This document shows positions 11,027-21,002 of a stretch of 64,000 nt of DNA, piece after piece. The stretch lies in the NCBI GenBank assembly GCA_037102815.1, contig BTPP01000006.1:3286001-3350000 (forward strand), written 5' to 3'. The position numbers and the translations under genes were made by a program. The notes under the pieces are model-generated. The model did no database searches. It worked only from the letters and a program-made list of their open reading frames with translations, and was not told the DNA's origin. Each line of letters begins with the position of its first letter. The first letter of the stretch is position 1. This DNA is from Neurospora intermedia. Lineage: Eukaryota; Ascomycota; Sordariomycetes; Sordariales; Sordariaceae.

Positions 11027-12253
11027 TCACCACTTCTTATCCGTCTTCATCTTGACTGGTAAATGCAACAACCTCAACCCACTCTCATTCTCCCCCGGCA
11101 ACTTGCCCGCGCGAATATTCACCTGCAAACTCTGATGCAACAGCCTCGGCGCCGCCAAGTCCCGATCCCTCTCCTCTCTGGCCTTGACAAACTCCTCCTC
11201 CGAAATTCCATCCCGCAAATGCTTATTCCTCTCTCTATGTTCCCTAACCGTCAAACACGGCACCGGCTGCTTCCTGTCTTCAGGCGGGTAATCATGTCCT
11301 GTCCAAATCTTGGTTTCGTCCGGTAAGTTTTGTAACAACTTTCGACCGGAGTGGTACAGATCCTGCGCACTCCCGCCGGGGAAATCACACCTCGCGGTTC
11401 CGATGTCCGCGTTGAACAGACTGTCGCCGCAGAAAACGTTGTTACCGATTTGATACCCTAGATGATCGGGGGTGTGCCCGGGAAGATGGATGGCTTTCGC
11501 TTTTAGATTACCGATCCGAAAGACTTGGTCGTCGTCGAATAAGTGGCCGAATACTTCTTTGACTTCTTCCTCTGGAACTCCGTACCGCTTGCTGAATAGA
11601 GTCTGGACGGTACCGATCCTTTTGCCGATGCCGATGGGGGGTTTGTGGTCTTCTCCTTGTACTTCTGTTAATCGCGTTTGGAGGTAGGAGGAGGCAGATA
11701 AGTGGTCGGCGTGGGCGTGGGTTTCGAGGATCCAAGCGATTTTGTAACCGTTTGAGGCAATGAGGGAAAGAAGGGCGTCGGCGGAGGTGGTGGAGATGGA
11801 GTTGTCGAGGGGGGAGTAGTCGAGGACGGGGTCGATGATGGCGGCCGTGAGGGTAAGAGGGTCGGCGACGAGGTATTGGAAGGTGGAGGTGATGGGTTCG
11901 AAGAGGGGGGTTATTGTTGGTTCTGGCGCTGGGGGTTGGGAGGTGGTGTATGTTCGGCTGTTGATGGATGGTGAGGCCTGGAAAGGGTTTGTGGGAATGA
12001 AGTGTGATTGTTGTAGATGAGGTCGATGGGATCGATAGATTGTCCTCCTTTGGGAAGTTGATGCTGAAGATGTTGAGCTGAGAGATCTTGGGGTGGCGAT
12101 CTGTGATGCACTCCTTGGGAACGATGTTGTGAGATGTCGTATGTGATAAAGACATGGAGTGTAGGTGCTGCTGGTTAAGAGACTGGAGGTTGTCTGGCAG
12201 ACTTCTGCGAGGTAAGGTTGCAGAGATGTCATGGTAAAATTGGTGATAGTCAA
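11027..12253 (-). CDS. ETHE1-like persulfide dioxygenase, mitochondrial
   Basis: Metallo-beta-lactamase-fold protein of the ETHE1/persulfide dioxygenase type. The family oxidises glutathione persulfide to sulfite in the mitochondrial matrix using one Fe(II). Metal-site residues visible in a 408-residue frame are H179, H181, D183 and H184 (THAHADH), H260 (PGHTPDH), D277 (FCGDSLF) and H320 (GHDY). The motifs DIGTARCDFPGG and RERNKHL also fit. About 120 residues precede the fold; they are rich in Ser, Thr, Arg and poor in acids, as in a mitochondrial targeting peptide, though unusually long. Met8 (12232) is an equally good start. The gene is divergent from the sulfide:quinone oxidoreductase at 12888, whose product feeds this reaction, and shares its 634-bp upstream region. 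Confidence 0.88.
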   Translation of the reverse strand: MTITNFTMTSLQPYLAEVCQTTSSLLTSSTYTPCLYHIRHLTTSFPRSASQIATPRSLSSTSSASTSQRRTIYRSHRPHLQQSHFIPTNPFQASPSINSRTYTTSQPPAPEPTITPLFEPITSTFQYLVADPLTLTAAIIDPVLDYSPLDNSISTTSADALLSLIASNGYKIAWILETHAHADHLSASSYLQTRLTEVQGEDHKPPIGIGKRIGTVQTLFSKRYGVPEEEVKEVFGHLFDDDQVFRIGNLKAKAIHLPGHTPDHLGYQIGNNVFCGDSLFNADIGTARCDFPGGSAQDLYHSGRKLLQNLPDETKIWTGHDYPPEDRKQPVPCLTVREHRERNKHLRDGISEEEFVKAREERDRDLAAPRLLHQSLQVNIRAGKLPGENESGLRLLHLPVKMKTDKKW

Positions 12254-12887
12254 ATGTGTGAATATTGGTGTTGTTGCAGCATCAAAAACAATGGCATGGC
12301 ATCAGCTAAATCATAACGGATTTCACGAACAGAAATATATATCACATCACCCATCCTGGCCGAGTCCCGGGGGCCGGGCGGCGTCTATATCCCGGGGATG
12401 AACGCCACCGAGTATTACATGGCAACCCATCACCCATGAGGTGGTCGCCGATGTGTTCGGGGTCAAGGGACACATGTGACTTGGAATGACCCAAGCGGGC
12501 GCTATCGAGTGGCATGATGTTTTTGGAAAGATGGGTGGCCCGTGCTCCCACACCTAATCGCCCTCGACCGGGGCCCCATGGCAAATTTTGCACCCGCCGA
12601 TAACCGGCCCCCGGAATCCGTCAAAGAAGCCCCACTCGGCGGCTATCGGGTGTGGGCCGGGAGGTTGACTCAGCAACGCAACATGAGAGGTCGACGATGA
12701 GGTGATCGCGCTTACACTAGTTTGAGATTTGTTACAAATCCGGGGGGCACTTTAACAGTCTTTTTTCTTTGAGTTCACCCACTCACTCGCTGACTGTCGT
12801 ATCACGACACTCTTTTTCACTCAAAACACCAACCTACATTCACTTCACCACATCAGCTCAGTCTCCGATAGCGGATACAGATTCAAG
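12254..12887. promoter_or_regulatory. shared bidirectional promoter region, sulfide genes
   Basis: The 634 bp between two divergent starts must hold both promoters. A GC-rich block (about 12355-12670) contains an 11-bp CCGGGGGCCGG-type sequence at about 12367 and its inverted counterpart near 12605, plus a CCCGGGG in between. The last 170 bp before 12888 are pyrimidine-rich leader. No specific factor site was identified. Confidence 0.45.
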
Positions 12888-14264
12888 ATGAGCAGCTCAC
12901 TCGTTACCAAGTCGGCCCTCACGGCAGCCACCCGCGCTGCTCCCCGTGCCGCCCTCGCCATCCCTCTTTCCCATCGGGGCTTCGCTTCCGTTGCCCCCGT
13001 CACCGGCACCTCTCGCTCGCACCGTATCGTCGTAGTAGGCGGCGGTGCGGCCGGTCTCTCCATCTCGCACCAGCTCCTGCGCACCGGCAAGTTCTCGCCC
13101 GAGGAGATTGCCGTCATCGATCCGGCCCAGTACCACCACTACCAGCCTGGCTGGACGCTCGTCGGCGGCGGGCTCAAGGACCCTCTTTCTCTGCGCCGTG
13201 ACGAGGCTTCCCTCATTGACCCCAAGCTCAAGTTCTACAACCAGGCTGTTTCTCAGCTCTCCCCCGAGACGGACTCCGTCACCCTTGCCAATGGCGACAA
13301 GATCGGCTACGAGCACTTGGTCGTCGTTCCCGGTATCGAGATCACCTACGACAAGATCAAGGGTCTGCCCGAAGCGCTCGCTGACCCCAGCGCCCCCGTG
13401 TCGACCATCTATGGCGCTCATACCGTGAGCAAGGTCTTCCCCACCATCGAGAAACTCAAGCGCGGCCAGGCCATCTTCACGCAACCCGCTGGTGTCATCA
13501 AGTGCGCAGGTGCCCCGCAAAAGGCCATGTGGCTGGCTCTGGACCACTGGAAGCGCGCGGGACTTTACAACCCTTCCAACCCCTCGTCGGGCGCGATCCA
13601 GATTGCCTTTGCGACCGCTTTGCCGGCTATGTTCGGCGTGCCCAAGTACTCTGCTCGCCTGGAGGAGCTGCGCAAGGAGCGCGGCGTGGAGGGTCTCTTT
13701 GCGCACGATCTCGTGGAGGTCAACGGCAACAAGGCCATTTTCGCCAAGGGCGAGGAGAAGGTTACGCGCGAGTTTGACCTCTTGCACGTCGTGCCCAAGA
13801 TGGGCCCCTACGCCTTTGTCAAGAACAGCGCGGTGGCTGACGCGGCTGGTTTCGTCGATGTGAACCAGGCTACTACCCAGTCAAACAAGTTCAAGAATGT
13901 GTGGTCGGCCGGTGACGCTTCGAGCTTGCCTACTTCCAAGACTGCGGCGGCTATCACTGCCGAGGCCCCCGTTCTTGTGGGCAACCTGCTGAGGAGCCTG
14001 GAGGGCAAGGAGCCGGCGCTCGAGTATGATGGGTACACTTCGTGCCCGCTGGTGACCGAGTATGGCAAGGTCATGTTGGCCGAGTTCAAGTATGCGGGTG
14101 TGCCCAAGGAGACGTTTGGTGGACTGCCCATTGTTGGTGGTGCCTTGGATCAGGGAACCCCCAGACGGGCCTTCTACCACCTGAAGAAGGACTTTTTCCC
14201 TTGGGTGTACTTTAATGCCATGGTCAAGGGCACTTGGGGCGGTCCCAAGGGGTGGAAGTTCTAG
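12888..14264 (+). CDS. sqr: sulfide:quinone oxidoreductase, mitochondrial
   Basis: Flavoprotein that oxidises H2S on the inner mitochondrial membrane, passes electrons to ubiquinone and sulfane sulfur to a thiol acceptor (fungal relative: Hmt2 of fission yeast). It is one exon of 458 residues. Residues 1-40 are basic and Ala/Ser-rich, a mitochondrial presequence. The FAD motif VVVGGGAAGLS is at 48-58; YHHYQPGWTLVGGG at 82-95 is typical of the family. Redox cysteines are C206 (VIKCAGAPQK) and C386 (YTSCPLVTEYGK), at the positions expected for the catalytic pair of eukaryotic type II enzymes. The second FAD motif WSAGDASSLPTSKTAAA is near 339-355. High GC codon third positions suggest strong expression. 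The persulfide dioxygenase gene lies head-to-head upstream. Confidence 0.95.
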   Translation: MSSSLVTKSALTAATRAAPRAALAIPLSHRGFASVAPVTGTSRSHRIVVVGGGAAGLSISHQLLRTGKFSPEEIAVIDPAQYHHYQPGWTLVGGGLKDPLSLRRDEASLIDPKLKFYNQAVSQLSPETDSVTLANGDKIGYEHLVVVPGIEITYDKIKGLPEALADPSAPVSTIYGAHTVSKVFPTIEKLKRGQAIFTQPAGVIKCAGAPQKAMWLALDHWKRAGLYNPSNPSSGAIQIAFATALPAMFGVPKYSARLEELRKERGVEGLFAHDLVEVNGNKAIFAKGEEKVTREFDLLHVVPKMGPYAFVKNSAVADAAGFVDVNQATTQSNKFKNVWSAGDASSLPTSKTAAAITAEAPVLVGNLLRSLEGKEPALEYDGYTSCPLVTEYGKVMLAEFKYAGVPKETFGGLPIVGGALDQGTPRRAFYHLKKDFFPWVYFNAMVKGTWGGPKGWKF

Positions 14265-14614
14265 ATGGATGTTGGTTGATGAGAAAAGCAATGGAGTTGG
14301 GATATATGGATGGGTTCGGAAAAGCGACAGGGATAGATAAGTACAGTAATGATACCTTTTGTTTTGTTATTTTCAACTCTGCGTGTTTCCATGCAAGGCT
14401 GTGGAGTTGCTGTTTGTGATGTGGGGGTTGGGAGAGGGGGAGAGATCAGCCTCGATGTGATGGGACGGGAGGTTGCGGCATGCACGTCATGGTTACAGCG
14501 TAACATCGCCTGTAATATAGCGCTTTGGTGTAGCGGACAGCCGCTCTCTCGACTCCAACTTCCACAGTCTTTGACCCGACGCTCGGTTCGTTGCCTTCAA
14601 CCACCACGACAACG
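14265..14614. other. intergenic, GMC gene promoter
   Basis: About 350 bp between two plus-strand genes. It should hold the 3' UTR of the sulfide:quinone oxidoreductase and the GMC oxidoreductase promoter. No further feature is seen. Confidence 0.5.
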
Positions 14615-16602
14615 ATGTGGCCATTCGCGCCGTCCTACCCCACAGTCCACGCGGCCGATATCCACAATCAAACTTTTGACTACATCATTGTCGGCGGTCA
14701 GTCCCCTTTCCATTTCCTCGTATTACCTATCCAGAGGTCAACCCTAGCTAACTCGTCCCCCCTCCAACAGGCGGCACAGCAGGCTGCGTCCTGGCCTCAC
14801 GCTTCTCCGAATCTCCCAACGTTTCCGTCCTCCTCCTCGAAAAAGGCCGTGTATGCGACAACTTCCTCTCTCGCATACCTCTTCTCTCGCAAAACTTCGA
14901 ATTCCCCTTCCTTCAGTCCGTCCGTCGCGACTCCGACCCGATCCCCGCTGCCAATGGCAGACGAGCGGCACTCTGGACCGCTGAAGCCCTGGGCGGGGCG
15001 ACGCGTCTCAATGCTTTGCTATGGACAAGAGGTGGGGCAGGAGGGTACAGCCAGTGGTCTGAAGACTATGGACTAGAGGACTGGAGCTGGGATAGGGTCG
15101 AACCGTGGTTTAGGAAGAGCGAGGATGTTGTTAGGCCCAGGAAGCCGGGGTTCGAACTTGGGTGTATACCCTTCGTGGAGGAAGCGGCGAGCAGGGTTGG
15201 GTTACCTGTGGGAGAGAAGGTGAATGATCCACGTGCAAACGCACAGGGATGCTTTGTGATGGATCAGACTGTTGACGGGAAAGGTCAGAGAGTGTCGGCG
15301 TACAAGGCTTGGTTGCCGAAAGAGACTGTGGGGGAGAGAAGGGGGTTGAAGATCTGTACCGGAGTGGTAGCTTCGAGACTCCTGTTCAGCAAGGATCGGG
15401 CACGGGTGACGGGTGTAAGAATTCGAGAAGGCGAGCGCGAGTACACGGTCAAGACCCGGAGGGAGGTCATTGTCTGCAGCGGGACTATTTGCACGCCTCA
15501 GCTCCTGATGCTGAGTGGCATCGGACCTCGCCAGCATCTCGAATCCCTCAAGATCCCAGTCCTCCACGACCTCCCAGCAGTAGGACAGGGTCTCTCGGAC
15601 CATACCTCCGTCCCCATCATCATGGAGCTCCCACGCAAACATACCCTCCACTGCCTCGAAAACGCCTTCGTCTTCCTCTGGCACCTTCTCCTCTACCTCT
15701 TCTTCGGCAGAGGCCTACTCGCCAATGGAACCACTCCCCGAAGCATCTTCGTACGCACCGCAGCTCTGGACGAGGATACAATGACTGTTCGACACGATGA
15801 CGACTCAGACCAAGACACCATGGACGTTTCTCTTCCTCAAAATATTCCGGACGTCGAGATCATGATCAACCCCGTCAACTGCCTGACCGTGAGCGTCTCG
15901 GGCAAGTCACTCTTCACATGGTACACAACGCTCATCCAGCCGTATTCCAGGGGGCATGTCAAGCTTGCGTCTGATGACACGCTGGCTGACCCGAAGATCT
16001 GTTATCCGATGATGACCGATGCCAGAGATCGAGCGACAATGAGGAAGGCGGTGCGGTTCACTATGCGATTGGCGGAAGAGTTTACAAACACGGGATATCC
16101 GCACGAGGCACCACTGACAATTGCGCCAGGGATGGATTTGGTGTATTTGGACGCCCTTCACGAACCCAAGACGGGGCTGTTGCAAAGGTTCTGGACGAGA
16201 AAGACGCCAGCGTATGAGGAGCCCGTTCCTGTGCCTGGTAAGGATCTTTTGCCAGGATCTAGACAACTATCTGCTTCTACGTCCACAAACAGCGAACCCA
16301 AGAACCAGCACCACCAAAGCCCGACTTGGCGCACAATCACGAACACGGAAATAGATGCCTACGCCTCCCGCGTTTGTGTCTCCAGCCTCCACGTCTCCTG
16401 TACCTGCCGTATGTCAAACAACCCTAGAGAAGGTGTGGTAAACCAGAAGCTGAAGGTCCATGGCATTGAGAACTTGAGAATCGCCGATGCTAGTGTGTTT
16501 CCCAAGATTCCAAGTGCGCATACGATGGCACCGGTGGTCATGATTGCGGAACGATGCGCTGGGTTTGTCAAGGCAGAATGGGAGAACAAAAAAGGAAAAT
16601 AA
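14615..16602 (+). CDS. GMC-family FAD oxidoreductase
   Basis: Glucose-methanol-choline type flavoenzyme oxidising an unknown alcohol. Two exons: 14615-14696 and 14771-16602, around intron 14697-14770 (GTCAGT...CAG). They give 637 residues. The intron interrupts the FAD dinucleotide-binding loop, and splicing restores DYIIVGGGTAGCVLASRF near residues 22-39, followed by LLLEKG. The GMC signature region (ALGGATRLNALLWTRG) and the CSGTICTPQLLMLSGIG motif are present. The catalytic pair is H568 (LHVSCTCRM, normally HxxGTCRMG) and H611 (SAHTMAPVVMIAERCA). The G-to-S/C changes in the first motif are unusual. There is no clear signal peptide, so it is probably intracellular. Aryl-alcohol or choline dehydrogenase-like activity is possible, but the substrate cannot be read from sequence. 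Confidence 0.88.
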
Positions 16603-16699
16603 GGTTGGGGAGCACGTTCCGGAAGTTGGAGCTGAACTTCTATCTCACAAGCTTACTACCTCTACTACATGTCGCGTTTCTCCAAGTCCTGCTTTCCCT

Positions 16700-19600
16700 T
16701 CACTTCTTCTTGCCCTTTCCACCCTGACACTCCTCCTTCTTGTGTCTCGCTGTATCAGCCTTACGGCACGGCCTGGAGCAGTAGAGGTACTTGGTGTTCT
16801 CACAAACGGGACAAGTATGATCCAACTCTCTTCCATCCTTTCTTTTACAGTTTGGGTTCCTGCACACAGCTTTGGGTGGTGGTGGTGGCGGCCGCGGGGT
16901 CGGGTTATTCACATTCTTCTTTATCTCCGGGACATACGGTTCCTCCACAAATGGACATCCGAACGGAGGGGAGATAGCGACCCTCACCAAATGCTTCTTG
17001 ATTCTCTCCCACACCTTTTGCGGGACGCTATCATGGTCCGAAACTCGTCCATTACCACAGCTGCAAAGGACCGAGGACTCCTCGGTATCATCATCCATCG
17101 GGATGATCACTCCCGTTGCACCGGCGCGGTGAAGATACTCGCACCTTTCAGCGTCATGCTCCCAAGTTCGGCACCGCTCGACGTGAGCCGGGAGGATCTC
17201 CTTCCAGAGGTGGATGCCTTCACGTGTAGTGTTGAAATACTTAAGGGATGTGTCCAGCTCAGCTTCCGTCCACGCCGGCGCTGTAGCATCCGCACAATCG
17301 TTCAACTCCTTCTCCAACCCATCAATCAAGGCAGCTGTCTCCGCCGTCCGCACGAGAACTGCCCCATCAAGCAGCACGCATCGATTCGCCACGTCCAGCC
17401 TCAAACACGACACAAAGAAGACCATGCTCACAACCCTCTGTTGATCACCTCCCGGACAAACAGCAAAGATATTCTGCCTCCTTCCGACAGCTGCCGTGAA
17501 CCCCAACATCATGCCCTGAACCATCTTCTTCCATTGCAACCAGGACAGCTCGCCAATGCTCAGCAAGTCCTCTTGTAGCGATTCCGGTTGCGTCTCTGTG
17601 TGTTCGTGCTCCCAGTGGGCAAGGGTGTAGGTGTGATTTTTGAGCCAGAGGTTAAAGCGACGCCAGGAGGAGCTGGAGGAGCGAAGTTTTTGGATGTCAA
17701 GGACTGGAAGATCGTCGATGCAGGGGAGGTAGGGGAGGGACCATGAAATTGGTGTGACTGAGAAATAGGGTACTGGGGAAGCAGAGTGGGGGAGAGGGGG
17801 GGAAAGGAGGATGGGATAAATCCACGATGGGAAGGCCCCGATTTCCCGGATATCCGCGGGGCGAATGGTGCTGACCAGTAGCTCGATCGAGTTGTTGTCA
17901 GGACTCACAGGGCCGGTGATGAGGTCTGCTGTGAATATATCTGTGAGGAGCGGGAAGGAGAAGGGGAAACTTGATTCCCATGTGCATGTTTCTGGTCCGT
18001 CTCTGTGTACAAAGAGCGACTCAGACATGGACTTGATGTCATAGGTGCTCGCGGTAAAGCTACCGCTGAGGGTGATGAGGTATGTACATGGTGATACCAG
18101 GCGGTAGTCGGCTGTGTAACCTTTTGCGAGACAAGAGTTCAGTTCAGGGCATGTGAACTGGAGGCTTGCGGTGAGGGGGATGATCTCGGATCGTATTTCG
18201 TCCATGCCAGCTGCGATGGTGGCACTAGCCGACAGATCCGGGGGAGGTAATGTCCTGGGAAATTCATACACGGTTGGGATGCCTCGCACCCTAGGCGGGT
18301 ATCGGGTGATGACAACCTGGTCATAGTTATGGAGGGGAGTTTCGTGTATGGTCAATCCGGGTCCAAGGACATCTCCATAATCGGCGGCGTTGGGGGTTCG
18401 TCGGAACTGGACCTTGACCATCGACGTCTTGGGATTTTGAAGAAGCACCGACGTCGGGACCATAAAGGACACCATCAAGTGGTATTTTCCTTCCAAGCTC
18501 GGGAGACGCATGATAGTCTTGAAGATCGACTTGGAACCTCTGACGCGGGTAACCTCACGCTGCGGCCACCCATAACCGAGTTGCACCGCCGCGAACCCAT
18601 GGCAACTTTTGTTGTCGCCCGGCTTGGAAATGGCACACTCAACAAACGTCGGCATTCCAACCGCCAAATTGTCCCTCTCCAACCTACCCACCACAACTGA
18701 CTTGTATTGAGGCACCACCACCGTCACGCACATTACCGGCGGAATTTTCCTCCACGTCTGCAACTGCCAAAGCCTTTCACTTCTCGGCATCAAGTGTGTG
18801 TTGTTGTTGGAAACCCTCCATACAAGCGGTGTATACACGCCAAACAGGTGCAACCAGGCCCTCAACTCCGGAGTGTAATCAGCGATCGGCTCACTGTCTC
18901 CATGTGCTTCCCTTCTCGGTTCTTTCTCAATGCAAGCGAGGATCGCCTCAATGGTCGCGGTCCAGTCGTCCACTTGCACTCTACCCTTGATCAATTTCAG
19001 GAAAGCAGCCAAGCTGGCGGGCGTGTAAAGTTTGTGGTTTGACCTTCGTTCGTGGGTGCTGTTGTGGTCGTCATCTGCCAAGTTCATATTGGCCATGGTG
19101 GTGGCTATGATTTCGTCTGGACAATCGTCCCAGAACATTTTCTTGTACATCTGGTGAACTATACCAACGAGGTCCTTGTCCGCGAACTTGATGGGGTACA
19201 CGGGCAAAGACATGGATTCGGGAGATGCATGTGGAGGCGGGTCAAAAGCGCACGCCTAATGCGCTATGGGCCGCTTCCATCTCAGCCGTTCGTATGGCTG
19301 GTACAACTTTGGGGGCATGTCTGTGGGCAAAGAAGATCCGTATTCCATCAATTGGTAGGTCATGGCGTTCTGGGATGGGTGGTAAAGGGAGGTGTTGGTG
19401 GAATGTTCTACGCAGAACAGACCGAGGAGGAGGGCGACGGTGGAGAGGGGGCCGCAAAGGAGGTTGTCGGCTTCATCTTTATAAGTGCGGTGGTACCGGG
19501 TGAGCATCTCGGTGTAGATCGTGGCAGCTAGGTTGTTCTCGAGCAGCGGGGAGGTGGCTACCAGCACATTGAGAGCGCCGAGGTCATCGATGAGGTTGGA

Positions 19601-21002
19601 GGTGTCGATGACCATGAAGGATAATGGGGCAGGGGTAGGGCTTCCGGGCTGGTAATCCTCCCCATCAAGCTTCAAACGTCTAAAGCTATGCCGGCTGCGA
19701 TACCAGTGGGTGTTGACTGTCCTGCCATTTGCACAGCCTTGCAAAGTATGCCCAAAAGCAATGGCATCGCCGACAAACCACCTCGTCACCACGCTTCTCT
19801 CCGCCCATGCGTTCTTGAAACTCTGGCACCAAGCCGCAAACTTCTCCATCACAAGCGCCACAACCTTTTGCGGTGCACTCACATCCTCCGGCTCATTCAC
19901 CGTTCTCGTATACGCCTCCGCCAACGGAAACCCCAGAAGCGGATCCAGTCCCCAGTGCATCCTCACACGTCCGACATCCGGCGTGACAAACATCGGGTTA
20001 ACCTGCCTGCTCTCCTTCTTGACCGTGTCGCTGTCTTGGAGCGAAAGACTCCCGGCCCTCCAGAATTGTTGATGAAGATCATTCAGATGGCGCATATCCT
20101 CATCCGCCGCCGGTGCTGCTGATCTCACCGCTGTGTAGACGAGGCCATAGCCAGTGCTATCTACTCGTTCATCGGTTTTCACACTTCTGGTAGCAGCCAG
20201 GTCCGCTTCGAACTTGGCTTTGAAGTCAACATCAGTCATCGCAGGATCCCCGTTGCCGTCGCCGTCGAATTGAGCCCAGCATTGCCAGACTTCGCGGGCG
20301 CGGGAGAGGGAGTACGAGTCACAAAAGCGAATGCCTCCGCGGCCGTATGTGCTTGCGTGCCAGGTTTGGAGGGAGTCGGAAACATCGATCAGCTTGCGGG
20401 CTTGTGAGGCGATGAGGCTTGCGAGGTGGGGTGGGAGGTAGAGGTGGTAGTAGACGGGGAAGAGGTCTTGTGGGGAGACGGGGAGGGGGGTTTGGGAGTT
20501 CATGTCGATGAGGAGGGTTAGAAACAGGGTGTTGCGGGCTGTGTGCCGGATAGAGGTCAGTGCTGCCCTAGTCCCTTCTCTCTGCCCAATTTCTTCCGAT
20601 GATGAGACGTACCGATGATGCTTCGCTCGTTGTCACAGCAGGTTATGTCTAGTTGACGACCTTCTACTTCCCAGTTAGCCATTGAAACCTCGCCCCGAGT
20701 GGATGGCTACCTCAGACAGGCTTACTATCATGATTGATCGTAAAGAGAATCTTGCGAAGATCTCCACACCCAAGAAGCAAGATGCTGATTGGGTCTTTTT
20801 GATCATTGTGGCTATCATCGTCTTGTCTGTCATTTTCCTTCTCTCCTTCCTTTTCCTTCCCTTTTGTATCTCCTCGTTTCGTAGTGCGGGCGCGAGCGCG
20901 AACACGAAACGAAGGGGGAATGTCCTGCGTCAAGCACACGGCTGGCGTGTCACCCATGGGGTAGCTGTAGCGCAGGACGCCGGTGCCCACTGGCGTCAAC
21001 AT
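16700..21002 (-). CDS. DUF4470-like/MYND protein A with in-frame UAG at codon 537
   Basis: Long fungal protein with an N-terminal DUF4470-like region (GDTPAVCLTQDIPP; ISILLLGCGDLRKILFT) and a C-terminal MYND zinc finger (CPVCENTKYLYCSRPC...HKKEEC). Exons: 21002-20726, 20663-20613 and 20538-16700. Introns are 62 and 74 bp (GTAAGC/TAG and GTACGT/CAG). Spliced length is 4167 nt, 1388 residues if the single in-frame TAG at 19258-19256 is decoded as an amino acid; otherwise a 536-residue N-terminal protein and a separate ORF beginning near 19213. The frame does not change across the TAG. Both sides match paralogue B (RLRWKRPIAH before; IKFADKDLVGIVHQMYKKMF after), so it is one gene. Candidate for stop-codon mRNA editing. 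The role is unknown; MYND fingers bind proline-rich partners. Confidence 0.82.
19247..19265 (-). promoter_or_regulatory. hairpin holding in-frame UAG, candidate A-to-I editing site
   Basis: On the mRNA strand the 6-nt arms AGCGCA and UGCGCU pair perfectly and enclose the 7-nt loop UUAGGCG. The in-frame stop UAG (19258-19256) sits in this loop, with its A (19257) as loop base 3, preceded by U. This is the geometry of a tRNA anticodon loop with U33-A34, the natural substrate of the Tad2-Tad3 deaminase. Ascomycete mRNA editing favours A after U and in hairpin loops; editing would turn UAG into UGG (Trp). The hairpin and frame are seen directly; editing is inferred. Confidence 0.6.

Noticed and set aside
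12897-13787. 296-residue ORF antisense to the sulfide:quinone oxidoreductase
   Set aside because: It is a GC-rich third-position shadow of a clearly recognised gene. It has no motifs of its own.
14515-14590. tRNA-like start (TTTGGTGTAGCGG) before the GMC gene
   Set aside because: No matching B box (GGTTCGANNCC) or acceptor stem follows at the right distance.
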